Below, piece by piece: positions 7,765 to 16,388 of a stretch of DNA of 37,320 nt. Numbering within the stretch: the first letter of the stretch is position 1; every line of letters begins with the position of its first letter. This DNA comes from Flavobacteriales bacterium (lineage in GTDB: Bacteria > Bacteroidota > Bacteroidia > Flavobacteriales_D > Crocinitomicaceae): contig CANCQX010000012.1 of the NCBI GenBank assembly GCA_947380375.1, positions 1-37,320 on the forward strand, read 5' to 3'. The notes under the pieces are model-generated. The model had not been told where the DNA came from and did not search any database. It worked only from the letters and a program-made list of their open reading frames with translations. Position numbers and translations under genes: made by a program.

Positions 7765-8787
7765 TCAGTCAAAAAAACGTTGGTTCAAATCTTTAAATCG
7801 GGTAACACCTTTAAAATACCGAGCCCAAAGTATACTTCCCTTATAAAGGCCTTTTGAATTAAAAATTGTAGTTGACTTTTTAATTTCTTTGCGTTGTTGC
7901 AATAAAATTCGTAAGCGGTAATACATTGCCATATGGGCATCAAATACACTCTTAAAATTCTTAAACTCACCTCTTACTAAAAACCGAATTGCTGCTATTC
8001 CATCCAAAGTCATTCTATACATCAATTTAAAAAATAAAATCCCTTCGTGATTTTTAACAATCATAAACAAACTATTTCTAAAATTGAGATATAATTTTTT
8101 TGGTGAATTATAAGCTAAAGTTCCACCTCCAACATGATAAATAGTTGACGAAGGAATGGCCATAAAACGAAATCCTTGTTTTTTTAGACGCCAACACAAA
8201 TCTATTTCCTCCATATGAGCAAAAAAATATTCATCAAAACCGCCTACCTTATGAAATAACTCTGAACGAATCATTAAAGCAGCTCCTGTAGCCCAAAAAA
8301 TTTCGGTTTCACCATCATATTGTCCTTCATCTTTTTCAAATTGCTCTAGAATACGTCCTCTACAAAAAGGAAAATAGTTTTTATCTAAATAACCTCCAGA
8401 AGCTCCTGCGTGTTCAAATAAGTTTCTATCATAATAAGAAAGCACTTTAGGTTGACATCCAGCAACTAATGGATTTTGCATTGTTTCATAAAGTGGCAGA
8501 ACCCAATCAGGAGTAACTTCGATATCACTATTTAATAAAATGTAAAATTCAGAGTTAATAAATTTCAAAGCATCGTTGTATCCCTTCGAAAACCCTCCGT
8601 TTTCATCATTCATTACAATTTCAACCTGAGGAAAATTTTCTAAAACAAATTCTATAGAATCATCAGTGGATGCATTATCAGCTAAAATTATTCGGCAATC
8701 ACCTGAATAATCAACAACTTTACTTAAAAATTGCTTGAGGTAATTAACTCCATTCCAGTTTAATATGACAATTGCGACGTTATTCAA
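7765..8787 (-). CDS. Family 2 glycosyltransferase
   Basis: This 340-aa GT-A fold enzyme of family GT2, rhamnosyltransferase-like subgroup, probably adds a sugar to a cell-surface glycan. Visible motifs are AIVILNWNG (5-13), DNASTDDS (37-44, nucleotide binding), GGFSKGYNDAL (64-74), the metal-binding NSDIEV (86-91, in place of DxD) and EEIDLCWRLKKQGF further on, which matches the ED catalytic region. Donor and acceptor are unknown. The start is TTG at 8787, chosen because family members begin directly with this strand and no in-frame ATG lies nearby. It is not within a glycan cluster. The first 60 residues and the catalytic region are intact. Confidence 0.87.
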   Translation of the reverse strand: MNNVAIVILNWNGVNYLKQFLSKVVDYSGDCRIILADNASTDDSIEFVLENFPQVEIVMNDENGGFSKGYNDALKFINSEFYILLNSDIEVTPDWVLPLYETMQNPLVAGCQPKVLSYYDRNLFEHAGASGGYLDKNYFPFCRGRILEQFEKDEGQYDGETEIFWATGAALMIRSELFHKVGGFDEYFFAHMEEIDLCWRLKKQGFRFMAIPSSTIYHVGGGTLAYNSPKKLYLNFRNSLFMIVKNHEGILFFKLMYRMTLDGIAAIRFLVRGEFKNFKSVFDAHMAMYYRLRILLQQRKEIKKSTTIFNSKGLYKGSILWARYFKGVTRFKDLNQRFFD

Positions 8788-8882
8788 ATCTTACTAATTA
8801 CTTTTTAGAAAGCTAAAAATAGATAAAACTAATCGGTATTACTAGCACCTACAAAATCTAATAACCAAAAACTAACAACTAT

Positions 8883-10322
8883 TTAATATTGTCTAAAATT
8901 GGCATTACTATTTCCACCATAATTCTGTTCGACATTTTGATTTGGATTATCAACGGTTCCGTTGGTTGTATTTCTTTTATTTAAGACTAATTGCCAAGAA
9001 GCATTTTTAAGTTCGCCAATCATATCAGAATGCAATAATCGATAAGCATTATTAACTAAATCAGGATTATAAAATATAAAACGTTTGTTACTAAACTTAC
9101 CTATTTTATTGTATTGCCAAATTTCATACGGGTATTCAGTAGAAGAAACTTCTTTTTGCAAAACTGTTGTTGGTGAACCATACTGAAGGTATACTCTCCC
9201 CCTATCCGTCTCATAACCAGCTTGAAAATTATTACCATATAATCTCTCAACCACTTGAACTTGAGCTTTGTATTTCATCCAAGCTTCGTACGAATTCATA
9301 CTTGCAGTCACATTCCAAAATCCTTGAATATGTTTTCTTGCAGATTCTTTATTTTTAGATTTTAAAATTGTGAGTATGCTTTTTACTTCACTTGATCTAG
9401 ACATCGGTATCAAACTTGCTAAATAATAATCTACACTGTCTTCAGAAATAGATGCTTGAAAAGCTGGATCAATTAATAGAACGTCGGGATTAAATGTTTT
9501 TTCTATATCATTACTTCTTTCAAATTCAAACGATTTAACCATAACCTCTTTTAAACTTCTATTAAGTAGTGAGAAATTTAAAGTGTATTTTCCGGTTTGT
9601 AAATTAGAAATATCAATCGGGCGTAAAATCGGAATAATTTCACTTGATTTATGCCTTGTTAATAGTGTGAAATCCTCCATTATTTTATCAGTAAGAACAT
9701 CTGTTATCGTTTGTTTCAAACCAAAAACACTATCACCTATTAAGTTTGAATTATATATTTCAAAATAGACTGGTAATTTTGAAATTTCGGAAGGATAAAA
9801 AGTAGACAAATTAGGAATCATATTATAACCCGACTTAAAAAAAACGGAAGAATTATCTCCTTTAGTAATCACTTCTGAAATTTGAATATCCGAAATGGAC
9901 AAAGCATTTTTCATTTCATCTATTGTAAATGGCTTTGAAGCTTTTACACTTTCACCTTCGGCATTTAAATCTTGTAATTCAACTTCCAAAACATAATTTC
10001 CTGGAGCTAAAGCAAATCTTCTAATATCATAAAAATCATCAATAATACTATCCTTCATTAGCGGGGTTTGTAAACGATAAGCATCTTTAGAAACAATAGA
10101 ATCATTTGATTTAATATCTAAACGTACAGCCAATTCTCCCTTAAGTCCTCCTTCAACATTCTTATATTTGAAAGAATAGCCTACAAACTGTAATTGAATT
10201 TCAATATAATTACCAATTTCAGGCGCACAAAACTGTTTTTCATCTAAATAAGCACGAACTTTTTGAGTTTGACTGAAGGAAAAACTAAAACAAATTAAAA
10301 ATAAAGGAATTAAAAATTTCAT
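8883..10322 (-). CDS. Exported GWxTD-domain protein
   Basis: This 479-aa protein has a Sec signal peptide (about 1-18, ending SFSFSQ) and a C-terminal GWxTD domain, a family found mainly in Bacteroidota and relatives with no settled function. The domain motif reads GYETDRGRVYLQYGSP (369-384), so the usual Trp is Tyr. It is preceded by FWNVTASMN and followed by YPYEIWQYNK and FIFYNPD, all typical of the family. The first 270 residues look like beta-sandwich repeats (for example APGNYVLEVELQD and GKYTLNFSLLN). It is transcribed leftward from the gap in front of tRNA-Ser; only an imperfect promoter box (one extra spacer base) was seen. Confidence 0.88.
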   Translation of the reverse strand: MKFLIPLFLICFSFSFSQTQKVRAYLDEKQFCAPEIGNYIEIQLQFVGYSFKYKNVEGGLKGELAVRLDIKSNDSIVSKDAYRLQTPLMKDSIIDDFYDIRRFALAPGNYVLEVELQDLNAEGESVKASKPFTIDEMKNALSISDIQISEVITKGDNSSVFFKSGYNMIPNLSTFYPSEISKLPVYFEIYNSNLIGDSVFGLKQTITDVLTDKIMEDFTLLTRHKSSEIIPILRPIDISNLQTGKYTLNFSLLNRSLKEVMVKSFEFERSNDIEKTFNPDVLLIDPAFQASISEDSVDYYLASLIPMSRSSEVKSILTILKSKNKESARKHIQGFWNVTASMNSYEAWMKYKAQVQVVERLYGNNFQAGYETDRGRVYLQYGSPTTVLQKEVSSTEYPYEIWQYNKIGKFSNKRFIFYNPDLVNNAYRLLHSDMIGELKNASWQLVLNKRNTTNGTVDNPNQNVEQNYGGNSNANFRQY

Positions 10323-10494
10323 AGAATTCTAAAATATTTGAAATGTAAAGTTACAAAACGTATTTACTGAAAAAACAATTTGTTTATAAATTGCACAGTT
10401 AAATTAAATTAAAGAAAACTAACTGATTATCAATAAACAAATAACGACAAAACGAATAACTTAAAATAAATTTAACATTTTTAGGATAAAAGAC

Positions 10495-10524
10495 TTGTTT
10501 TTAAAGAAACTATTACTAATTTTG
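10495..10524 (+). promoter_or_regulatory. Promoter of tRNA-Ser
   Basis: TTG at 10495-10497 and TAATTTTG at 10517-10524 are spaced by exactly 19 nt, 8 nt before the mature 5' end of the tRNA. This is one of the best promoter matches in the window. Confidence 0.75.
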
Positions 10525-10532
10525 ACTCGTCC

Positions 10533-10620
10533 GGAGAGATGGCAGAGCGGTTGAATGCACCGGTCTTGAAAACCGGCGTACCGTGAGGTATCGGGGGTTC
10601 GAATCCCTCTCTCTCCGCCA
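10533..10620 (+). tRNA. tRNA-Ser (anticodon UGA)
   Basis: The 88-nt cloverleaf has acceptor stem GGAGAGA / TCTCTCC, discriminator G and an encoded CCA at 10618-10620. The anticodon stem CCGGT / ACCGG (10560-10564 / 10572-10576) holds the loop CTTGAAA with anticodon TGA at 10567-10569, which reads UCA and related serine codons. A long variable arm and the GGTTCGAATCC T arm are present, as required for a class II serine tRNA. It has its own promoter and terminator and is not part of a tRNA cluster. Confidence 0.97.
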
Positions 10621-10626
10621 AATTAA

Positions 10627-10657
10627 AGCTCGAAAATTTTTCGAGCTTTTTTTTTTT
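10627..10657 (+). terminator. Terminator of tRNA-Ser
   Basis: The stem AGCTCGAAAA (10627-10636) / TTTTCGAGCT (10638-10647) is followed by ten T residues. It ends the tRNA transcript just after the CCA. Confidence 0.85.
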
Positions 10658-10665
10658 GCTCTTAA

Positions 10666-10695
10666 AATAAAAAAGACCGAATCGCTTCGGTCTTT
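10666..10695 (-). terminator. Terminator of glyA
   Basis: The stem AAAGACCGAA / TTCGGTCTTT has a 4-nt loop (10672-10695). Read on the minus strand it is followed by a T-rich run. It lies 26 nt past the glyA stop and back to back with the tRNA terminator. Confidence 0.85.
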
Positions 10696-10721
10696 AAAAA
10701 TTATAATTTCAATCTAAAATC

Positions 10722-12023
10722 TTACCATTTAAACAAAGGTCGTCCAGCTACTAAAGCATTAACTTCTTTGCGAACTGTTTCTATTACAAATTCATTTGTA
10801 ACATCAGACAAAACTCTATCAATCAAATCAACGATCATCCAAATTTCGTTTTCGTTTACACCTCTTGAAGTAATTGCTGGAGTTCCAATACGTATACCTG
10901 AAGTTACAAAAGGAGATTCTGTATCAAAAGGTACCATGTTTTTATTTACTGTTATATCAGCTTTAACCAAAGCATTTTCAGCATCTTTACCTGTAACATT
11001 TTTAGATCGTAAATCAATCAACATTGAATGATTTTCTGTTCCTCCTGAAATCACTTTATATCCTCTTTTTACAAATTCATCTGCCATTACTGAAGCATTT
11101 AATTTAACTTGCTTCATATACGTTTTATAATTCTCTGTTAATGCTTCTCCAAAAGCAACTGCTTTAGCAGCGATAACATGCTCTAATGGTCCACCTTGCA
11201 TTCCTGGAAAAACAGCAGCGTCTAATAAAGAACCTAAAGATCTTAAATTACCATTGTTCCATCTTATTCCAAAAGGATTGTCAATGTTATGACGCATCAT
11301 AATTACACCACCTCTAGGACCTCTTAATGTTTTGTGCGTTGTAGTAGTTATAATATGACAATGATCCAATGGATCAGCCAACAAACCTGCAGCAATCAAA
11401 CCAGCCGGATGAGAAATATCAGCCAAAACCAAAGCTCCAATTTTATCAGCAACTTTTCGAATACGAGCATAATCCCAATCACGACTATAAGCAGATGCAC
11501 CACAAATAATCAATTTAGGATTTTCACGCAATGCAACTTCTTCTAATTGTTCATAATCAACAGTTTCAGTCTCTTTGTTAACACCATAAAAGAATGGCTT
11601 ATAAACTTTCCCTGAAAAATTTACAGGAGAACCATGGGATAAATGTCCACCATGAGATAGATCGAATCCTAAAATTTTATCTCCTGGCTGTAAACATGCT
11701 AAAAAAACTGCAGCATTTGCTTGTGCTCCAGAATGAGGCTGTACATTCGCCCAAGTAGCTCCAAACAATTTACATAAACGATCAATTGCTAATTGCTCAA
11801 CTTTATCTACAACTTCACAACCACCGTAATATCTTTTACCAGGTAAACCTTCCGCATATTTATTTGTCAAAACACTTCCCATTGCTTCCATCACTTCGTC
11901 ACTAACAAAGTTTTCAGAAGCAATTAATTCAATACCATGTAATTGACGATCATTTTCTTGCGAAATTAAATCAAATATTTCTTGGTCTCTTTTCATAACG
12001 TTGATATTAATTGTATTTCCCAT
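10722..12023 (-). CDS. glyA: Serine hydroxymethyltransferase
   Basis: This PLP enzyme interconverts serine and glycine while making 5,10-methylene-tetrahydrofolate, the main one-carbon source. The 433-aa protein shows [25 protein letters not shown] (54-68), [23 protein letters not shown] and the PLP lysine in [14 protein letters not shown] (Lys231). Length is near the usual 420-425. An in-frame ATG at residue 10 (position 11996, [11 protein letters not shown]) matches the common family start, so the true start may be nine codons later. A promoter with both boxes lies at 12046-12076 and a terminator at 10666-10695, so glyA is monocistronic. Confidence 0.96.
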   Translation of the reverse strand: MGNTININVMKRDQEIFDLISQENDRQLHGIELIASENFVSDEVMEAMGSVLTNKYAEGLPGKRYYGGCEVVDKVEQLAIDRLCKLFGATWANVQPHSGAQANAAVFLACLQPGDKILGFDLSHGGHLSHGSPVNFSGKVYKPFFYGVNKETETVDYEQLEEVALRENPKLIICGASAYSRDWDYARIRKVADKIGALVLADISHPAGLIAAGLLADPLDHCHIITTTTHKTLRGPRGGVIMMRHNIDNPFGIRWNNGNLRSLGSLLDAAVFPGMQGGPLEHVIAAKAVAFGEALTENYKTYMKQVKLNASVMADEFVKRGYKVISGGTENHSMLIDLRSKNVTGKDAENALVKADITVNKNMVPFDTESPFVTSGIRIGTPAITSRGVNENEIWMIVDLIDRVLSDVTNEFVIETVRKEVNALVAGRPLFKW

Positions 12024-12045
12024 CGATTAATTATGTTTTGAGTTA

Positions 12046-12076
12046 CAAATGTAATCTCTTATTAGTTCTTATGCAA
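12046..12076 (-). promoter_or_regulatory. Promoter of glyA
   Basis: On the minus strand TTG (12076-12074) and TACATTTG (12053-12046) are separated by 20 nt. The -7 box ends 22 nt before the upstream ATG at 12023. Confidence 0.65.
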
Positions 12077-12151
12077 TGATTAGATTATAGATTTTTAGTC
12101 CGAAGTGTCAAAATAAAAAAGCAATAAATAAAGTTAAATTGAAATTTTATC

Positions 12152-12904
12152 TTAAAATCTTTTAATACAATTCAAATAATGAGTCATTTCATTTGTTTCA
12201 CTATTCAAAATTCCTTCACCTGTTATTTGATCAATTCTTACGCATCCACTTGCATGAATAATAGAATTCAAGCCATCTAAAATACCAACATGAATAATTC
12301 TACCTTCCTTATTTTGAAAAAAAGCAACATCACCTAACTCAATATCACAAAAATCAACTTCAATTCCGCACTCTACTTGTTGAGAAGCATCTCTAGGTAA
12401 ATTAATTCCAAAAAAACGAAAAACGACTTGGGTAAACCCTGAACAATCTATTCCAAAAGGTGTTTTTCCTCCCCATAAATAAGGAGAATTAAGATATTCT
12501 TTAGCTACCTCAAAAATAGAATTTGCTTTTTCTTCAGTTGGAAAATCTATAAATTCAAATTGATCGACACCAATATTAAAAGTTGTATTTTCATGAAATG
12601 GGACAAAAGAACCTTTTACTATCCTCTGAATTCCCCAAGGTGTTGATATTATTCTAACGATTAAATTCTCATAACCTAAACCATCCAACCATCGATTACT
12701 TTCTTTTTCTGTAAGTGGTTTGAAATGTTTTACATCAATCCAACCTGAATAATTATCTACGTATGTGATTATCTTACACCAATTCCCTTCAATTGTAATA
12801 ATATGAATAATTTCTCCAAATAATAATTGAGAAACAATTTCTGATTGATCTTTATTTTCGGAACGAACTGGTGAAATACTTACCTTGCAATAACCTAATT
12901 TCAC
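12152..12904 (-). CDS. NlpC/P60 peptidase with SH3-like region, no signal peptide
   Basis: This 250-aa protein has an N-terminal SH3-like part (about 1-65, with GEIIHIITIEGNWCKI and YSGWI) and a C-terminal NlpC/P60 cysteine peptidase domain with the full triad: Cys154 (GIDCSGF), His205 (IIHVGIL) and His217 (IIHASG). Such enzymes cleave gamma-D-Glu to diamino-acid bonds in cell-wall peptides. The layout recalls the YkfC / dipeptidyl-peptidase VI group, which recycles muropeptides. It lacks a signal peptide, so a cytosolic recycling role is likely (inference). The start is GTG at 12904. It is 5 nt downstream of the DinB-like gene and so in the same operon, whose promoter lies at 13514-13544. 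Confidence 0.88.
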   Translation of the reverse strand: MKLGYCKVSISPVRSENKDQSEIVSQLLFGEIIHIITIEGNWCKIITYVDNYSGWIDVKHFKPLTEKESNRWLDGLGYENLIVRIISTPWGIQRIVKGSFVPFHENTTFNIGVDQFEFIDFPTEEKANSIFEVAKEYLNSPYLWGGKTPFGIDCSGFTQVVFRFFGINLPRDASQQVECGIEVDFCDIELGDVAFFQNKEGRIIHVGILDGLNSIIHASGCVRIDQITGEGILNSETNEMTHYLNCIKRF

Positions 12905-12909
12905 AGTTT

Positions 12910-13488
12910 TTACTTTTTAGGAAATTTGGGATGTTCCATTACATTTATAACTTGTTGAATATGTCTTTCGTTATGAAAAATAACAAACATCAAAGCGTCT
13001 CCTAATCTAAATCGAATTAATTTTGAGATTGATATTGGAACTTTCACTTTTCTTAAATTTACGGTTGTAGCTTTATCAATAATCGATAATAACTCAACTT
13101 GCCCTTTTTCAAAATCAGAAACTTCATTTCCCGTTAAAAGACTTATATCTATACTTGGATTATTTGCTCTAGGTGATTTAAACTTTCGTTTTACATTTTT
13201 TGCATTCCCCAACTTCATAGACTTCCATGCAGATCTTCCTAAAGGAGATGACATAAAAATTGAATTTGGTTCTCTAAATCTAGTTTTTTCAATACGCTCT
13301 AAAAACGTAGAATGATAAAATTTTGCATAATCATTCATGTGAGCAAAAATCTCATTTATACTCCAAGAAGACTGGTTAATTTTCCATGACTTTTGATCTT
13401 CATTTAAAAATGAAATCTTTTTACGAATTAATTCCAAATTATTCATTGTAATTAATCGAACATCTTCAATAAGCTGTTTTGTTGTCAT
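12910..13488 (-). CDS. DinB-superfamily protein
   Basis: This 192-aa protein of the DinB-like four-helix fold carries the three histidines that usually bind a divalent metal: His50 (EIFAHMNDY), His172 and His176 (IFHNERHIQQV), plus the SWSINEIFAHMNDY helix and a closing VMEHPKFP typical of the group. Members include thiol-dependent transferases that use bacillithiol or similar; the reaction here cannot be named. The first gene of a two-gene operon with the NlpC/P60 gene, it has the best-spaced minus-strand promoter in the window. Despite the family name there is no sign of a DNA-damage role. Confidence 0.85.
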   Translation of the reverse strand: MTTKQLIEDVRLITMNNLELIRKKISFLNEDQKSWKINQSSWSINEIFAHMNDYAKFYHSTFLERIEKTRFREPNSIFMSSPLGRSAWKSMKLGNAKNVKRKFKSPRANNPSIDISLLTGNEVSDFEKGQVELLSIIDKATTVNLRKVKVPISISKLIRFRLGDALMFVIFHNERHIQQVINVMEHPKFPKK

Positions 13489-13513
13489 GAATTGTAATTA
13501 ATTTATATCCTTT

Positions 13514-13544
13514 CAAAATTAGAATGAATTTCATTAAAAACAAA
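13514..13544 (-). promoter_or_regulatory. Promoter of the DinB-NlpC/P60 operon
   Basis: On the minus strand TTTG (13544-13541) and TAATTTTG (13521-13514) are separated by exactly 19 nt. The -7 box ends 25 nt before the ATG at 13488. Confidence 0.75.
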
Positions 13545-13670
13545 CTGTTTTAGTACTTTTATTAAATTAACCTTCAAAATTATTTTTACTTCTTATAGGA
13601 AAATAATCTTTTCTTTTTTTAACCAAATATCACTACTTTCGCTTTAATTTACTGTCAAACATACACAAAT

Positions 13671-13958
13671 ATGAACTTAAGAAATTGGTCAAAATATCAT
13701 ACTTTAGGAATACTTATAGGAATAACGACAACAATCATATTTACAATTTTAATAAAACTTACGTATTCAGCCTTTAATAATCCTCAACTTTGGTTTCTCC
13801 ATGAAACAAAAAGTAAATTAATTTCACTTGCAAGTATAGCCAATCTTGGTTGGTTTCATTGGTTTATAAAAAACAAAAAAACAGATTTAGCAATGGGAGT
13901 GATTTTAGCAACTTTTGTAAATTTAATTGTAATTCTTTATTTAAAAACTCTCGTATAA
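13671..13958 (+). CDS. Small three-helix membrane protein upstream of lpxB
   Basis: This 95-aa protein has three hydrophobic segments, about residues 11-32, 46-64 and 72-92, joined by short polar loops (FLHETKSK and IKNKKTD). No motif or family is recognised. Its stop codon touches the lpxB ATG (TAA then ATG with no gap), so the two are surely co-transcribed and probably translationally coupled, which hints at a link with lipid A assembly at the inner membrane (inference). An imperfect -7 box TACTTTCG at 13634-13641 lies upstream. Confidence 0.75.
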   Translation: MNLRNWSKYHTLGILIGITTTIIFTILIKLTYSAFNNPQLWFLHETKSKLISLASIANLGWFHWFIKNKKTDLAMGVILATFVNLIVILYLKTLV

Positions 13959-15113
13959 ATGTCTGTTAATAACAAAATATACATCATTTCTGGCGAAGCT
14001 TCTGGAGATTTACACGGTAGTAACTTACTAAAGGAGTTGATTTCTCAAAATGATGCTATAACAAATAATCCTACTCTCGAATTTCGTTTTTGGGGCGGTG
14101 ATAAAATGGCTGAAATTATTGGTAAACCTCCTGTTAAACACATTAGAGAATTAGCCTTTATGGGGTTTATTGAAGTTCTAGCAAATATTAGAACAATCTA
14201 TAAAAATATTAAGTTTTGCAAAAAAGATATTGAAGAATTTCAGCCAAATGCTCTTTTATTAATTGATTATCCAGGGTTTAATCTACGAATTGCTGAATGG
14301 GCGAAAAAGAAGGGAATTAAAATTTACTACTATATTTCTCCAACAGTTTGGGCCTGGAAAGAATCTAGAGTATATAAAATAAAAAAAGTAGTGGATTACA
14401 TGTATGTAATTCTACCTTTTGAAAAGCCTTTTTATGATAAATTCAACTATGAGGTAGAATATGTAGGACATCCATTATTAGACGCAATCAAACAATACCG
14501 AGAAATCGAATTAGATCCTCAAACTTTTAGATTAGAAAACAATTTAAGTAACAAACCTATTATAGCAATTTTACCAGGTAGCAGAAAACAAGAAATAAGA
14601 TTAAAATTACCTGTAATGTTAGAAGCTGTTAAAGAATATTCTAATTACCAAATAATTATTGCTGGAGCTCCAAGCTTAGAACCGGATTATTACAATGAAT
14701 TTATAAATTCCCCTTCTATTCATATTGTTCACGGGAAAACGTACGATTTATTAACTGCCTCCGAAGCTGCCATAGTAACATCAGGAACAGCAACTCTTGA
14801 AACAGCATTACTAGGTGTACCAGAAGTTGTATGCTATAAAACTTCCAAAATATCTTACTCAATTGCTAAACGTTTAATAAAAATTAAATACATTTCTTTA
14901 GTTAATTTAATAATGGATCGAGAAGTAGTCACAGAATTAATTCAAGATAATTGCACTCCTAAAACGATAAAAAAGGAATTATCCTTGATTTTAAAAGATG
15001 GGATAAAACGTGAATCCATACTAAGATCTTACGAAGAAATGAAAATAATTTTAGGTGAAGGTGAGGCAAGTAAAAAAATTGCACAATTAATGTTGAAAAC
15101 TATTCTTGATTAA
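13959..15113 (+). CDS. lpxB: Lipid-A-disaccharide synthase
   Basis: LpxB (family GT19) joins UDP-2,3-diacylglucosamine and lipid X to give the lipid A disaccharide, working at the inner face of the cytoplasmic membrane. The 384-aa protein has the expected length and motifs: SGEASGDLHG (11-20), the FWGGDKM region, KIYYYISPTVWAWKESR, VGHPLLD, LPGSRKQEI and TSGTATLETAL, followed by PEVVCYK. It follows the small membrane protein with no gap and is 36 nt upstream of the SpoIID-like gene, which has its own box. Confidence 0.95.
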   Translation: MSVNNKIYIISGEASGDLHGSNLLKELISQNDAITNNPTLEFRFWGGDKMAEIIGKPPVKHIRELAFMGFIEVLANIRTIYKNIKFCKKDIEEFQPNALLLIDYPGFNLRIAEWAKKKGIKIYYYISPTVWAWKESRVYKIKKVVDYMYVILPFEKPFYDKFNYEVEYVGHPLLDAIKQYREIELDPQTFRLENNLSNKPIIAILPGSRKQEIRLKLPVMLEAVKEYSNYQIIIAGAPSLEPDYYNEFINSPSIHIVHGKTYDLLTASEAAIVTSGTATLETALLGVPEVVCYKTSKISYSIAKRLIKIKYISLVNLIMDREVVTELIQDNCTPKTIKKELSLILKDGIKRESILRSYEEMKIILGEGEASKKIAQLMLKTILD

Positions 15114-15137
15114 CGAAAAAACGATTTTTTCTTCTAT

Positions 15138-15145
15138 TAATTTTG
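15138..15145 (+). promoter_or_regulatory. -7 box directly in front of the SpoIID-domain gene
   Basis: TAATTTTG ends 4 nt before the GTG start at 15150, the same box and spacing as in front of rimO. No TTG stands at the -33 distance. The box suggests a leaderless internal start after lpxB. Confidence 0.45.
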
Positions 15146-15149
15146 ATTC

Positions 15150-16328
15150 GTGAAAATTTTCATACTTTTATTTTTCATGGTTTTATCAATAAACACTTTT
15201 GCACAGCAAATGCATATAGGTGTTTTTCGCGATTATAAAACTCAACGACTCGTATTTGCTTATAACAATGGAAGTTATTCAGTATTTGGCGACACACTTA
15301 ATTTTGGGTCAATACTTCCAAATGAATTTATTGAAGTTTCTTATACACCTGAAGGAAAAGTAATTCTTAAAAAAGGGATTTCAGAATTAGGAACTTTTAC
15401 AAAAATATTCGTCACTCAAAATTACCCTAACACATCTATAATATTAAATTCAAAATCTCCAATAGTAAAAGAACGAAAATACAAAGACGACTTTGAAATA
15501 ACAGCCGGAAATGGTGGACTAAACATTATAAACCTAGTTGATTTAAATAATTACCTAGCAGGGGTTGTTGAATCTGAAGGAGGTCCAGGAAGAGAATTGG
15601 AATACTACAAGGTTCAAGCTTTAATGAGTCGGACATATGCTCTAAAATACCAATCTAGGCACCAAAAAGAAGGGTTTGATTTATGCGACAAAGTTCATTG
15701 CCAAGCATATCATCACATGTTAAAATATACTCCAATAATTGATTCAGCTGTTCAACAAACCAATGGAATTGTAATGACAGATAGTAATGGCCAATTACTC
15801 GATGCTTATTTCCATGCTAATTGTGGTGGACAAACATCAGAAGCGGATATAGTTTGGAACAAAGCTGTTCCGTATCTAAATTCTTTCAAGGACACTTTTT
15901 GCATCTATACCAAACAAGCGACTTGGGAAAAAAGAATAAGTCAATACAATTGGCAAAAGTTTTTAATATCTAAATACAACTACCCTTTTACCGATAGTCT
16001 GTATGGGGGGTTAATTTTCACATTTAATCAACCGCAACGATTAGCTTTTTATCAAAGTCCAACACTTGGAATACCTTTAAGAGATATACGTGAAGAATTT
16101 AGTTTAAAATCGACCTATTTTAGCTGTTACCCAGACGGGAATGATGTGGTCATAAGAGGTCGTGGATTTGGACATGGAGTAGGTCTTTGCCAAGAAGGAG
16201 CTATGAAAATGGCGAGATATGGATACAACTATCTACAAATAGCCCAATATTATTTCCCCAATGTCTACTTAAAAAATAGCAACAACGAATCATTTTTCAA
16301 TCAAAAAAAGGAAGGTTTTGGTTACTAA
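15150..16328 (+). CDS. Exported SpoIID/LytB-domain protein
   Basis: This 392-aa protein has a Sec signal peptide (1-19, ending NTFAQQ) and a SpoIID/LytB amidase-enhancer domain: NYLAGVVESEGG, VQALMSRTYALKY (conserved AxAxRTYA-type helix), YFHANCGGQTSEADIVW, and the C-terminal GRGFGHGVGLCQEGA (337-351). Known SpoIID proteins are lytic transglycosylases acting on stem-free glycan; LytB enhances an amidase. It therefore probably remodels peptidoglycan in the periplasm; it says nothing about sporulation, since relatives occur in non-spore-formers. The start is GTG, chosen because the next ATG (residue 10) would cut the signal peptide. It ends at a strong bidirectional terminator shared with dnaA. 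Confidence 0.9.
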   Translation: MKIFILLFFMVLSINTFAQQMHIGVFRDYKTQRLVFAYNNGSYSVFGDTLNFGSILPNEFIEVSYTPEGKVILKKGISELGTFTKIFVTQNYPNTSIILNSKSPIVKERKYKDDFEITAGNGGLNIINLVDLNNYLAGVVESEGGPGRELEYYKVQALMSRTYALKYQSRHQKEGFDLCDKVHCQAYHHMLKYTPIIDSAVQQTNGIVMTDSNGQLLDAYFHANCGGQTSEADIVWNKAVPYLNSFKDTFCIYTKQATWEKRISQYNWQKFLISKYNYPFTDSLYGGLIFTFNQPQRLAFYQSPTLGIPLRDIREEFSLKSTYFSCYPDGNDVVIRGRGFGHGVGLCQEGAMKMARYGYNYLQIAQYYFPNVYLKNSNNESFFNQKKEGFGY

Positions 16329-16335
16329 TTCTATT

Positions 16336-16374
16336 CCATAAAAAAAGGTCATTTAAAATGACCTTTTTTTATGG
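16336..16374. terminator. Bidirectional terminator between the SpoIID-like gene and dnaA
   Basis: A perfect long inverted repeat has inner stem AGGTCATT / AATGACCT, flanked by A7 and T7 and closed by CCAT / ATGG. It sits between convergent stops. Confidence 0.9.
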
Positions 16375-16388
16375 AAGAAAAATATTAT

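Noticed and set aside
10533-10620. tRNA-Ser as an integration site
   Set aside because: I looked for a repeated 3' tRNA end in the flanks and saw none, and the genes on both sides are housekeeping.
10768-11546. Open frames on the plus strand inside glyA
   Set aside because: They lie antisense to a well-conserved gene, have atypical composition and no promoter or start context. The same holds for short frames opposite the GWxTD, hldD, GH3, dehydratase and ispH genes.
12910-13488. DNA-damage-inducible role for the DinB-like gene
   Set aside because: DinB-superfamily proteins of this fold are not the DNA polymerase DinB, and no LexA-type site was seen.
15150-16328. Sign of sporulation from the SpoIID domain
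   Set aside because: The domain is widespread in non-spore-forming bacteria, and no other spore gene is in the window.
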